DNA from: Erigeron canadensis
Taxonomy: Eukaryota > Streptophyta > Magnoliopsida > Asterales > Asteraceae
DNA length: 64,000 bases
Assembly: GCF_010389155.1 (NCBI RefSeq)
Contig: NC_057764.1
Location: 43,904,275-43,968,274 of the forward strand
Direction of reading: 5' to 3'
Shown piece after piece: positions 35,282-48,200 of this stretch. A program made the translations under genes and the position numbers. A model generated the notes under the pieces. The model ran no database searches and was not told the origin of the DNA. It worked only from the letters and a program-made list of their open reading frames with translations. Positions within the stretch are counted from its first letter, which is position 1, and each line of letters starts with the position of its first letter.

Positions 35282-37390
35282 ATGTGATGTGGTACCGCTA
35301 TAGTTGCACCGACATACATGTATTTTGTGGGCTTGTGGCCTACTTGATTATATGATATACGTTACAAGTTTTTTGGGCTGCGCGTTATTATCACGAGCCC
35401 ACAACTCATGAAACCCGAGAGTTTCTTTTTTTATTAACTCTCTTTTTAAAGAATATTTCCGTCAATAACTTTGCAATTATTCCTATAGGAAATTAAACTT
35501 TTTAAAAACTTCTTTTTAACAAAAAGTTATGGACGATACATTTCTTTCTAATTATATATATAACAATCCCAATTTGAATTGCTACAGTACCGGTTGAGTT
35601 GGTACTGTACCCGGTTCGGTTAATGTAGCCGTCTTAGTTAGAAAGTCACCCGGTTTAGTTGATCTAATACTTTACAAATTCTGATGCACAAAGTACAACT
35701 TCAAAAGATACACCCACTTCATATACACATAAAAGTTTCTTTCCTAACCACCGCCGGCAGCAACCGCCACACCAAGCAACGGCGGCGGAGCTGATACACG
35801 TCCCTAGAACTAGAACGGCAGCAACCACCGCACCAAACAACGGCGGCGGGGCAAAACAACTTCCGATAACAACCGCAGGCCAGTGGAGCTGAGATGTACG
35901 GCAACAACCACCGCACCAAACAACGGCGGCGGCAGATCTGATAAACATCCTAGATCTAAACTATAAAAATAAAAGGACAAAAAAGAAACTACTTGTGTTA
36001 ACCTAAAGCAGATCTTCATCTGAGAACGGAACAAAACAACTTCCAATAACAACCGCAGGTAACAATATCCGGTAACAACCAGCGGTAACATACACCGAAT
36101 ACAAAGTGATTTACAACCGCCGGTAACAATTAACAATCACCGATGACTTCAGTATTGAAATTTGAGGCTGCGCAACCACGATCTCGCGGTATGGCGGCAG
36201 TAGCTACCTGCAATGGTGGTTGAACGCCGCCGACCTGTAACCCCGGAAACGGCTCACCGACGTTGGGTCAACCACCCGCTGCCGTCATTTCAGTTCTTAT
36301 CACCGCTGAAATACTAGATGAATGAGTTGAAATATATGTTATTTATATTGTTGGAATATATGTTTTCATGAATCAAGGGGTGAGGTTAGAGAGAGAGATA
36401 AATACAAAGATAAAAAAGTGTCTTTGGTACAAACGAATTGGAAAAATGGTTTATCTTCCATATTCAGCTCCCTGTTTTGTAAAAACCACCGAATGGTTTT
36501 AAAAAAGTAATGACAAAGATATTAAATCCTCGAATGAATGCCAAGTTTTTAAGCCCACTATGCCACGTTTTACATATATTAACGGTTAACCTATATGATT
36601 TTATTATTTTCTGACATTGTTTTGACTTTATATTAATTATGTTTTTGTTAATACTTTCACCAATTATTGAATGAATACTAATGAATTTACTTGATAGACT
36701 AAGTGTTGAGAAATAAGTTTGTCTCAATCTTAGCTTTGTATGCATGAATACATGGAAATAAGAAAGAGCTACCACCGATGATGATATGGGCTAGCTTGAT
36801 GGGCCAAAATGTTGTTTATGGGCTGAATCTAAATGTTGGACAAAAGGAATTAGATGTCTTCCTAACGGTCATATCTAATTCTATTGATCTATATATACAC
36901 CCGCAGCACAAGAGGCAGTCTTCTTGACCAGAAAAATCATAAAACCATATTTAACAAAAATTGAAATATTCAAGATGTAGATCGTTAATTGTATTTTGTT
37001 CCCTTTATGGGATATCTTTCTTTCTTATGTATCTGAACTTACTATCTATAATAATCAATCTTTTAGTTTCTTGTTAAATCTCCTTTTATCTCCATTATTT
37101 AGTTGTTTGATTCAGAAATCATTTCACTAAGTTTTAATTAGAGCAACTCTAATTGTATTTTTGTGAGGCTTTTGTTTAGATTTATTAACATTACGAAATG
37201 TTTTTAAAAAAACGTTTTACTATTGGACTTAAAATCAAGCTATTATACACCCTCTCATACACTTTAAATTATAATTTAAAGAAAATTAAGAAATTTTAAA
37301 GTTTTTATTGTCAGAGTGAAGAAATTTTTTGTAAAAACTTTTAAAACAGACGTTTACCTTTACCATTGTAGATGCTTTTAGAAAGAAAAA
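35282..37390. other. Intergenic with GC-rich repeats, no gene
   Basis: Contains the 29-bp GC-rich repeats described separately (35758-35933). The ORFs here (minus strand, VVWCGGCCR motifs) are by-products of those repeats. 36780-36960 has a TATA-like CTATATATACAC and could be a promoter or LTR fragment, but I could not pair it with a gene. Confidence 0.45.
35758..35933. repeat. Dispersed GC-rich 29-bp repeat, three copies
   Basis: Variants of GCAACCACCGCACCAAACAA plus CGGCGGCGG occur at about 35758, 35821 and 35903. Related acaaccgcagg/aacaaccaccgg phrases continue to about 36130. Not evenly spaced, so not a simple minisatellite. Confidence 0.7.
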
Positions 37391-37422
37391 CCCGCAACAA
37401 CGCGCGGGTGTATCTTACTAGT
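37391..37422 (+). mobile_element. Helitron-like 3' terminus
   Basis: CCCGCAACAACGCGCGGG forms a hairpin and is followed ten bases later by CTAGT (37418-37422), the classical Helitron 3' arrangement. The 5' end was not located. Confidence 0.65.
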
Positions 37423-39051
37423 TATTAATATAATAAAATTAAAACTTATTAAAACTTTTATTCAAGAATTATAAATTGTTAAACGAAAAATGATATATAT
37501 ATTTTTAAATATCCTTGTAACTTAAATAGGAGAATTTCATGCTATCATTGAACAACTATCCAACCATAATACTCTAACCAGTTTAGGTTCCAAATACATC
37601 AACACCGCGTAGCTACTTAAGGCTACAACACAATATAATGTTTCGCTCTAGTTGGGCAAGGATGACTCTTTCTCAATTCTTTTTAAATGATAAAGACATA
37701 TCTTTTCTTATCTTTTTAAAAAGATAAGGAGGTCTCTTTCACTTTTTTTTTTCCTTAATGATCAAACTATTAGTAGTTTTGAAATTTCACTCTATTTTAG
37801 GACTTTTTAACTTTTTTTTTTATATAAATTTATATATGTGTAAATTATACGTGAAAAATATTTACATTTTATATTTATTTTTTTTGCAAAGTATTTACAT
37901 TATATATATACTAAAAACCTATGTAAATGTACAAGTACTTTATGCGTGAAATGTACAAGCTTTTAAAGCACATACTAATTTAACCAAATTTCCTTTTAAC
38001 CCCTTAAATTTAAACCAAATTTCGTTTTACCCCTAAAAATATTTATTTTTTTAACTTTTACTCCACATCAAAGTTTTCGCTTTCATTTTCGTGACGCTAA
38101 ACTTTTAAATTTTCATGTTTTCATGAAACAACTTCCACACAGTTACGATTTTATTTTTAAACATTTGGTTTTTGATTATTTTCATTTATCTTTTTATACA
38201 TATAGCGTTTTCATTATACAATAACTTTTATTATCGTTATGTCTTACGTTCATGTTAGATTTAAAACATTAATATAGTTGTTGTTCATGTTTTTATACAT
38301 CTTAATATTCTTTGTTCATGTTTTTATACATCTTAATATTCTTTACATTATTTTTATCGTATTACTACATGTTTAGTTATTTTTTTAATGAAAGTTTTCA
38401 TCTTTTAATTTGTATCCCACATCAAAAATTTTGTTTTTATTTTTATTGACACTAAACTTTTAGTTTCTCAGGTTTTCATCATACAATTTGTACACAGTTA
38501 TGGTTTTACTCGTTTCTGATATATAATAATTTTCATCATGCTTACATATTATATTTATGAAACATTTAAAGCATTAATATAGTTATTATTGTGTTCTTAT
38601 ACGAATTATTATTCCTTTACATTATTATTAATATTATTGCTAGATATTTAGTTGTAATTCATAAAGTTTGAGTTCGAATATTTGACATAAATTTGCCAAA
38701 CTTTATTGTATATTCTCCGCTTCCTCAAGCCCTCACTTTCTCACTCAGAAACTCGCCAAAAACGTATCCGACGACAACGCCCGGGTCAACGACTAGTTTT
38801 ATATTAAAAAATAAAACACCTTATTTTAAAATCCATATATATAAAGCAAATGTATCTTTATTATTAGAAAATAAAATAAACGTCGTTTATTATAGAACGA
38901 TATACGGCAAGTACGTACATGCAGGTACCTCGATCGCCATGATGACACCCAAAGTCCCAAATTAACCCAAAAGCAAAAAAACGTACCTACAGGGATCACT
39001 GGGACGACCCGACCCGGATCATTACAAACAACATAAAACCACAATGCTCTA
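37423..39051. other. Intergenic, no gene
   Basis: Very AT-rich. A 31-bp unit (ttgttcatgtttttatacat...) is present twice in tandem at 38281-38342. No coding similarity on either strand. Confidence 0.55.
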
Positions 39052-39342
39052 TTACAAATTAATTTCATCATCATCATCCTCGCCATTTCCGGCCATTCCA
39101 AAAGTGTCTAATTTAACTTTCTCAGCAGCCCCTTGAGCCATATTTTTCACTTGCTCGCTAGTCCTTTGTATCACCCCTCCTCCAGTCTTCTCTTTCCCGG
39201 CCTCCGTCGTCTCTTTTGTGGACCGGCCCATCTGTGTTGCCTTGTCTTTGGCAGTTGCTGTGTCGTCTTTGGTTTGTCGTGTTTTTTCTTCAGCTTGGCC
39301 TTTAGCTTCACCTGCCCTGTAACTCTGTTTTTGAGATGCCAT
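39052..39342 (-). CDS. Small LEA protein (group 3 / LEA_4-like)
   Basis: Late-embryogenesis-abundant type, desiccation-related, disordered hydrophilic protein of 96 residues in a single exon, starting MASQKQSYRAGEAKG and ending in an acidic DDDDEINL tail. Features: no Cys or Trp, high Lys/Glu/Thr/Ala content, and 11-mer-like amphipathic repeats (EEKTRQTKDD, AKDKATQMG, TKETTEAGKEK) followed by the motif SEQVKNMAQGAAEKVK known from LEA proteins. Upstream, the minus strand has CTATATAAAC about 130 bases before the ATG and ABA-type elements at 39504-39533. The neighbour at 40669, transcribed divergently, has a related MASQ start and AQGAA motif. Probably cytosolic and ABA/drought/seed induced (inference). 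Confidence 0.88.
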   Translation of the reverse strand: MASQKQSYRAGEAKGQAEEKTRQTKDDTATAKDKATQMGRSTKETTEAGKEKTGGGVIQRTSEQVKNMAQGAAEKVKLDTFGMAGNGEDDDDEINL

Positions 39343-39470
39343 TTTTCTTAGTTATTCTGTTTTTTGAAGTGTGTATTTTTTTTTATTATTTTTTTTTTTT
39401 TGTGAAATGTGTATTTTTGGGATCGATTTTGGAAAGATTGATGAATTTATTTGGAAAGATGGAATGGGGT

Positions 39471-39480
39471 GTTTATATAG
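39471..39480 (-). promoter_or_regulatory. TATA box of the LEA gene
   Basis: CTATATAAAC on the minus strand, about 130 bases ahead of the start codon at 39342. Confidence 0.6.
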
Positions 39481-39503
39481 GAACGGTTGAGGAGTAATAA
39501 TGT

Positions 39504-39533
39504 GACACGTGTATCAGTTTGTTGACGCGTGTA
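39504..39533 (-). promoter_or_regulatory. ABRE/G-box plus CE3-like element
   Basis: GACACGTGTA (39504-39513) is a G-box type ABA-response element; GACGCGTGTA (39524-39533) resembles coupling element CE3 (ACGCGTGTC). They are spaced 20 bases apart and lie 24-62 bases upstream of the TATA box of the LEA gene. This pairing is typical of ABA-induced LEA promoters. Confidence 0.65.
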
Positions 39534-39836
39534 AGATATATGTGGCTACTTGATGCTGATTCGCTCATTAATTATGGATTTCATTCTTTGTTTATCTTAT
39601 GTTATCCTACTGATCGATCTGTGTTTTTTCAAGACGGTGGTAGACAGAAAGTTCAATATATTAATCTAAAAAGAGTTTTTTATTTAGTTAGAAACTGATA
39701 TAAATTATTAAGAGTAATTACGATAAAATGGATAAATGTATCTTTCTGTTACAAAAGTTTTTATATATATGGGTAACACAATAAACCGAAGTAGAGTAGA
39801 TGAATGAATTATACATGCATACTAATTAATGGTATG

Positions 39837-39993
39837 ATGTACTTCCCATTATTATAGCTTAATGGTTGAGAATCAATTTTACATACCTGAAGTCTCAAGT
39901 TTAAGACATGAAAAAGACATTTAAAAAGAATTTTATAAAAGTTTTTCAGTGAAGCAGGTTTGAGTCTTGCAATCCATACCTTTCAAAAAAAAA
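39837..39993 (+). mobile_element. tRNA-derived SINE with target-site duplication
   Basis: Flanked by an exact 13-bp duplication AATTAATGGTATG (39824-39836 and 39994-40006). The body has an A-box-like TATAGCTTAATGGTTGAG, a weak B box (AAGTTTAAGAC) and ends in a run of A residues, as expected after target-primed reverse transcription. It lies between the two divergent LEA-like genes. Confidence 0.8.
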
Positions 39994-40087
39994 AATTAAT
40001 GGTATGCTGATAACATATGTTTAAAATAATTTTTGGAATTTTGTTGTATATATTATTACATTATTAAACCGTTTTGCTTGGAAATAA

Positions 40088-40202
<115 letters not shown>

Positions 40203-40493
40203 AATCCTTTTAAACCAACTTAAATCATTAATAGTTTTACTTCTATGGCTAAAAAAGAAACATTTAGTTCCCAATAATTAAAAAATGTACATTAGCATAG
40301 TCGTCTTTCATCGAATTTGTCACATGGGCTACAAAATTAAAAAGAATAACACCTACAACATCATAATATTGATAATGAATAGAGTAAAACTAATTAATAC
40401 CCCTCATTCTCACAAATCTTTGACCAAGTCTAGTTACTAACCATCAAAATCAGAAAAATGTCTCTCATCCAACCATAATATGTTAATTGCCAT

Positions 40494-40516
40494 ATATATA
40501 TATATATATATATATT
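40494..40516. repeat. (TA)n microsatellite
   Basis: Simple TA run about 150 bases upstream of the LEA-like gene start; it may serve or mask its TATA region. Confidence 0.8.
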
Positions 40517-40668
40517 AACGCATTGTGTTCTTTGATCTTCCACAACCTCATAACCACCAACCATTAATCTTCTTTGACGTCTCTTCATATATAGAATATA
40601 AAGAACCATTAATTTCTCATATTTAATTTGCACTCTTCAACGTACATTGAAACGAAAAGCATATATAC

Positions 40669-41690
40669 ATGGCAAGCCAGCAAAATCGACAAGCATTACT
40701 CAGCTACGATAGCAGTGATGATCTTGGACAGGGTCAGGTACGAAGTCAGGCCAGATAATCTCCTTAAATATGCCGTGGTTTGTAGCTTGTATTATACTCC
40801 ATAAATTAATTCTATATAGGCACATTGATGTGATAACAAAGATGTTATACAACCCCATCTAGCTAGCCCGATGTCACCTATGGTTAGAATCGATTAATGA
40901 TCAGATAATAGGATGTTATGTTAGCGCACGAAAACACATTATATATCGTACATACATATAAACATGTAAAATATTTCCTTTGGAAAATCTTTCTGATTGA
41001 AGCGCAAACAAATATCATCGTCCTTATATAAGCAGTGCGTCACATATAACAATCAACAGTTTTACTAACGTAAATAATGAAATTTTGTTAATCGGAAATA
41101 TAATTTAGACAACCTTTCAGCTCCTCCACCTCATTTCGTTTAATTTCTTAGCCATCGATAGGTAATAGCCTGATTTGTAATGTATTCATTCTCTTGTTAC
41201 AGCTACACAGGGAAGACTTGGAGTCGGAACAAACAGAAAGTTCCAGTCTTATTAATCAGGTAATTAAATATTAACCTTAAAAATGTTGTTCTAGAATCGA
41301 ATTCATTGTTTAGCCAAAAAGTAATCACCATATTGATTTCTAAAACCCGTAAAAGTACAAACTCACATTTTGTTATCGTTTATACGAAGCACATTTTAGG
41401 ATAAAGTATGTTGTGTATTGATGCAGTTAACGTACGTACAAAAATATAAACTTGACATGTTAATGCAGACGAGTGATTCAGTCAAAACAATGGCATATGG
41501 GGCAGCTGACATAGCTACCGGAGCTACTAGAGGTGCAATGGGTCTAGCCCAAGGCGCCGCCATGGGCGCAGCAAACCTAGCCCAAGGTGCAGCTACAGCT
41601 GTTAGGAATACTCTTGGAAATAACCCAGAGAGCCACAATCTCCATACTCCCCTTCCTAACGCACAGCCACAACATAATCCCAGATACTGA
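40669..41690 (+). CDS. LEA-like Ala/Gly-rich small protein
   Basis: Three exons: 40669-40737, 41203-41259 and 41469-41690, giving 115 residues, GT-AG introns, all in phase 0. Exon 1 reads MASQQNRQALLSYDSSDDLG, exon 2 LHREDLESEQTESSSLINQ. Exon 3 has the repeated amphipathic units MAYGAADIATGATRGAM, GLAQGAAMGAANLAQGAA and TAVRNTLGNNPE. The LAQGAA..VRNTLG segment resembles the C-terminal motif of LEA-type proteins and the neighbour at 39052-39342, and both start MASQ. Exact family uncertain. An alternative acceptor at 41427 (GCAG|TTAACG) would add 14 in-frame residues. Head-to-head with the LEA gene, so ABA elements between them could act on both (inference). Confidence 0.75.
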
Positions 41691-42270
41691 TTCGGATTGC
41701 ACTACTTTGCTTCGTTTGATTTCACATATAATGTCCGGATAACTTGTCCTTCCTCGTAAAATTAGGGAAGATCTATCGTTATTGCATTGTGGTTGACTTT
41801 GTTTGGAACGGAACTCGTTTATTACTTTGACAAATTTATCCTTAAATCAAAAAGAAACTCGTGTAAAAATGTATTTACTATCATGGTTTTTGGTATTTTT
41901 ACGAGATTAGGGAACATGTCCTGTGTCAATACTTGCATTTGGCGACTAAACTGCGTGAGGTTAAATAGTTATAACTGAATTGCTCAGGAAATGATGGTAC
42001 AATGAAAAGACTTACAAGTTCAAAGTCAATGGGCAATGGTAATATAACCAGCACCAACAGTCGATTCACGTTCTACGACAAGATGTTTTCCATTTGACGA
42101 TTCAATCCTTAATCAAAAAAATATACATAGGTAACTCGATCGCCATTTACTGTCCAGTCACTGCCTAATGAAACATGAATCTGATATCTTACAATTGGAA
42201 TTTCCAAACCACTGATGAACAAAAAGCTGCAGCATATGTCAACCAATTAAGAGGTCACATCTCAAAACAA
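41691..42270. other. Intergenic between convergent genes
   Basis: 3' flanks of the LEA-like gene and BRCC36. No further coding signal. Confidence 0.6.
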
Positions 42271-45200
42271 CTAAGAAGCTTTTCTACTACGACTACCAGA
42301 ACCAGAAACAGATCTCGCGTTGTTGGATTCAAAGGGACTGTACAAATCCTTAGGAGATCCTCTATGTCCATGAGTTGAAACATTACGTGGAGAACTTGAA
42401 CTTGAATCAGCCCCTCGTGCACTTTCCTTTTCCAGAATTTTGGCTTCATTTGCTAGCATTCGCAGCTGGTTCACAAGATAATTTGCATGTGTATATCATA
42501 AATATTAATTAATTAACAATCCAAAATAAACTTCTGCTCATGATATTTTTTTCATACTTTTTTAAAAATTCTGGCAAATTACCGTTCTTACAGGAGTGTT
42601 AAGGATTATATATTTCCGAAGTGTGTATAGAATAAAAAAAGTCAACTATGATGCACAATGGTTAAATCTGCAACAATAACTAGAAAGGGCTCAGGTTGAA
42701 GTGTAACACTTGGGTGTTAAACTAGAAATATCAAACTGGATGGATCAGATGACTTGGGTAACGAGACAGAAAGGACTCAGCTTGAAGCAGGTCATTTTTA
42801 GCACTCATCAGGTCGGGTTGGGTTGACCCACAAATTCTTTAGTGGAACTCTGAAAATTTCATACATAGTTCAGACGTTGATCATGGTTACAGAAACAATA
42901 TACGAGTAATTAAAATTACTTCATCAAATAAAACGATTTAGGAGATTGTATGTACTGAAAAGAGACTTTGGGCAACTCTCAACCCACATCAAATAGTCAT
43001 CACTTCTAACTTAAACCAACATGAGGTGGTCATGCTATTAATCTACATCATGACAGAGCTAATAATCTATACAAATGAAAGAGTATACTTTCATACCCGA
43101 ATTTCATTTTCTGTTATACGGTCCTGAAGTGCATTTATGGCAGGACTTAGGCTGCAAATCAAAGTTTAATATCATGAGATGAGATGATAAAACTAATACG
43201 CCATTTCTCATAGAGGAAGGATGGTAAATGCTAACCAATATTCCATTAACTTGCAGATAGAAGCTTGATAAGTTGAAGTATGATGAATGAAAGAAAGCGG
43301 GTGGACTTTCCCGTCCCTACATCGAATAGAAGATGGCCATAGGAACAAGCAGTATATATAGAAATTGCAAATGGGTGGATCAAATAAAAGGGTGCCTAGT
43401 ATTGTGCTAGCAAGAGGTTGGGTTGACATAAAAACTTGTTTGTCCAAGATTTCAGCAACTTTTTTATATATAATTATGGTGTCAAAGACAAATTATATAA
43501 AACTCATAATGATAATCCAACTGTTATTGTGCTAAGAGGTTGGGTTGACATAAAAAACTGGTTTGTACAAGATTTCAAAAACTTTTTGATAAATAATTAT
43601 GGTGTCAAATGACAAAAAAAATTAATAATTCATAATGATAATCCAACTGTTTATTAATTAACTATGGTGGTTTAATGCATTAAGATTGCACTTTGAGCAG
43701 CCTTTGACCTGTTACTAATTTAGCTGGGGGTTTTATCTTACACGTTTGACATAAAACATGAACTGAATAGACCCATCCACAAGTAAATGGGTCAAAATTG
43801 CCATTTGATTATTATATATGATGATGTGGTAAAGTATCATATTTTACCTCATATTTTGGAGGATTGCTTGATGGTATGCTGTCCGCTCCTCCTCATACAA
43901 CACAGATTGTAAATCAGTGTATGACGCCAAAGGTGAGTCAAGACTGAGAAGAGACAAGGTTGGCAAAACCTGGAGGGGAACTTCTTTCCGTACGTATTCT
44001 GCACCACTGCAGATATAAAGCCAGTTTTTGAGTTATGCACATGCAATAAAAACAGAACAAAGGTGAAGAAAGCATAGATGGGGCAGAGTAGGTCAAAATT
44101 GCCACTTTTATTAATAATTGTCATAAATCCACTTGGTTTTTAGTTGGCTGGTGATTCTCATGCTTTAGCCTTTACTTTCATGAATGGATGAATGAAGTAG
44201 GATTTTATACATGAAGTCTTGCTGATAGTTGTATACTTTACAGATGTCCTTTTGCCAATAACGAAGTTATAAACTTAGAATAGAAAAAAAAACACTACTT
44301 AATCTAACAAAGACTGATTGCCAGGCACTAACACAACTGAAACCAAATGCCAACAGTAGGTTATAAGTCGTGGGTAAATTGATGGCATTTTATTAACCCA
44401 AACAAAAATTACAGGTTTACTATAGTCTATAGAAGATATTATGTTAAAGAGAAGTATGAACATCATGTACCTCATTTCCATAGTGGATCGATGCATCGCC
44501 TCTTGCATACTTTCAGACATATCCATGGGGTCAATATCAACTACTGAACTTTCTATGTTGCCAGTAGGGTAGTTCACTCCTCTATCTGCATTTGCAAAAA
44601 ACCCTTTCAAAGCAGATGATTTCCCTCCACCCTGAAAAATCATATGGATTAACATGAGCAAAGTTAAAGCATAATGACCTATAAGCCAATAAGGTATGTA
44701 CTTAGATGGAAGGTTTGTATCAGAAATCCAAGCTAATAATTCAGCATTAACTCGCAAAATGTTCAGTCAGAAAGTATCTAGAGCACCACCAAATAACTCC
44801 GTTCTGTGGATTGACTAGAGTAACTTTCAAAAAGACAGATACACTTAAAGCATCAGTGGACTCTTTATAATAAAAATTTTATGTAGATGGGCACAAAGAA
44901 CAGGTGCATAATCAATCATCCTGAGAAAAGTTGATCCAAAAGTTGCATAATGGTTAGGCTCGATACAATTTGCTCTATTCATAAGAAAGCCAGGTTAAGC
45001 CCGACAAAACTACCGCTCCGGGAGAAAAGAATAGCGGTTAGGCCCCACAGTGGGGTTCCTTTAGAATTTATTTTTTGTAGTCTCAAACCCCATTATTAAG
45101 CAGCCAATGTCAAAAAATCCTGATCCTAGGCAAAGCATCAGATTCAATTAGGCCCAATTACTCAGTCCTACAGGCCAGGTTCCTTGAGCCCGATATGTTA

Positions 45201-48200
45201 AACTGTTTTTTCCATGTAGAAGAGATGTGAAGTTTCGGTCTCGTATACATCTTTCATGAGTTGATAAATTTACAAGCTTTGCGCATCTAATCTGAGGTAA
45301 ATTCTTAATGAAGTGACTCAAGTGATTGTGCACCGAAAACTCATTCGCACACCACATACTCTTGCTGTGTTGTTGTACTCTCTGCTGTTAATATTGTACC
45401 CTGAGTGTGTAATGTAATATAAGTGGTGTACATACCAGAAGCCACCTTTTTATGTAAGAAATTGTATCTCTCTCTTCAAAAAACTATACACTTACAGATT
45501 TTATTTTAAAACTTACAGTAACTTATATTAATACTAAATATTTTAGTAACTTGTAATAACTAATAGTTCAAAGATCTTAAATTCATCATGCTACGGGTAT
45601 AAACACTTAATAAGATGTATGAGATTTTCAGAGAAAAAAAAAAAAGATTTATGGACTATATCTGCAATCAAAATCAGGCAATATACCTTTGAAGCTCCTA
45701 CAGCAGCTTTTGAGTCACCCGTGTCAAGTTCTAGACAATCTACCCTTGTTGAACCAGAATTTGTGAGTGAATTATCTGTACTTAACGAAGATTCCAGGTC
45801 TATAACTGAGCTCTTATTTATAGGAGATAGGGGAATAGGTCTTAACACATTATTTTGCTTTCCATCTAAGGACTGAAATGCAGTCACTTGTATTCTTCCA
45901 ACCTGATACCGTTATAAAATCGTTCAAATTATACGCGTCAATAAACTATCTTCTTTACAGACAATAAAAGTATATGATTGAGTCATTTTACACACACCGT
46001 CAATTAGAGGTGGCAAAACAGGCTGGTTAGGTAATGGGCCAAAATGTATGACTTTTTGTAGGGGTTGATTGGTCGAAACACCTTTCGCCTAAAGAAAATT
46101 TAATATTTCACACAATTAATGTACTATATAATTACAAAAATTGAGTTTCAAAACTAATCCTTCTTTTAAATGAAAAACATTTAGGAGGTTACATACAAAA
46201 GAATCACAAGCTATGCAACGTATCATCCATTTAAACTTTTCTTTTGCTGAATGTTAAAAATATTGTATAAAAATAACCCTCAACCAGCCCCATTCAAAAG
46301 TACATAGGTCAAAATTTCCCATCCTACTATTTAAAGATATTAGGATTGCCACACACATCGAGAGAGACAAAAAAAATACTACTCCAGAATTTATCTTCGA
46401 GTCACGTGTGAAAACTATCGTAATGGGTATTTGGGTTAGCTTATTTTTATGGCTTAAGCTTATTTACAATGAGCAGCTTATATCTTATGGTTTATATGCT
46501 TACAAGCATTTTCTGAGTTTTTGGATTTGCTTATGTTATATATAAGCTGATAATCTCTCTATGAGGGCTTTGTAAAATGACCAAAAAGGACACTTAATAG
46601 ACTAAATAATTAGTATTTGAAATAATAAAGTTTATGAACAATTTCTACAGGTGTACAACTTTGTCATTTGCAACAATATACTATCATTGTTTGAGTTCAA
46701 GACTTCAATACCAAAATCAAAGAAAAGAAAATCAAACACGCATACAAATTTTTTTGAAGAAAGGTGCATATGCAACTAGGAATATTTTTTATTGAAACTT
46801 GTTTCGTACTTGTAATAGTTTTGAAAGCAAGAAACAATGATGACCTTTAGTCCTTTACAGTGTGTGAACGTGTAAATAATTAATGAGATTGCACTTTTTA
46901 TAGAGTGGAATTTGTGAGATGTTCCCAGGAAAGTGCACATAAAAATTTAGAAAGACAAAGACGCGGAGCTAATAATCAATGGCCATGGCAAAATAAGGGT
47001 GCATGACTGCATGTAATATTCCATGACCTACTTAAAAATAATCTCCAGCCCTTGAAAAAGCTACCAGAAATGAGCTTACAAAAAGAGGCTCAAATAAACC
47101 CACAAGCCTAAGCTAAACTATAAACTAGGTATGAGCTTGCTGTGAGTTTATAAGCAAATAAGCCATATAGATAGACTCAATCCAAACACCCCCTGAGTAA
47201 CAGGTTAGAAAACAATTTCAACAAAGTTGTAGTTGAAGTTAGAACCTTATATTGATCTTCATTAAAACATGAAAAAATTAATCCTATAAAGCCAGAATCT
47301 AGAAGTTGATACATAGCCTGAGTTCGCACATCTGCAGAAGCAATAAACACGATGATACACATTAATTCAGATTCAGATTAAGAAAATAAATACATCAACA
47401 TAACAAAAGATGATAGATAAGCATTATACTTTCCACTCTAACAATAACAATAGTACAAGTCACTTAAATTGACATTGGCATAAATAGACCTTTTTATTCT
47501 GAAATGAAAGACTGATATGACAGCAACGTATAAGTCTTCTTATTAGACTAGTAGCGGTATACAAACACTTACCAACATGAGAAGGGAGAACTGTGATATG
47601 CGGATGCGAGTGGTACCAGCCAATCACTCGTGTGGTTCTTCCGGTTTCCACAGTCATTTTGTGTAACAGAGTTAAGTAAACAAATACAAGCACTTCTCAC
47701 TCTCAACTAATTACAACACAGACAAATATTCATATATTTATTTATTTATAGGATGTTTGGAATTTTGCACCATTATTAAGCACTTTCAAAATAAGCACTT
47801 CCAATGGTGCTTAAAAAAAAGATATTATTTCAACACGAGATTAGTATATAAGAACTAGTTTTTCCATACAAACACTCAAAAGTGATTACTGAGTTATTGT
47901 ATTTAGAAAACACAACAAGCCAATAAGCACTTTAAAATGCCTAAGCACTCTTTTAAAGAGAAATATTACCCCTCATATGGCTGTTATCAGTGAGGCAATG
48001 TTTCTCCGGTGCATTTATTCAACAATTTAACAAGACTAATGTTAATGCAGTTCTGAAAACTTTTATTTTTAACAGAAGACGAACAGTAACAAATTTAGAA
48101 AAACTGATGTTTTTAGTAATAACAAACACAAGTGAATTCTTATAAAGGATATCTCAGCCTGAACTGATGCAGCTGTCAACTGCTCAGGATTTGTCTCAAC

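Noticed and set aside
35664..35948. Cys-rich secreted protein on the minus strand
   Set aside because: The VVWCGGCCR repeats come from the GC-rich 29-bp DNA repeats and appear in several frames with no start context.
36780..36960. Promoter of an unseen gene or a solo LTR
   Set aside because: A TATA-like CTATATATACAC is present, but no coding exon follows and no LTR-type ends or duplicated flanks were found.
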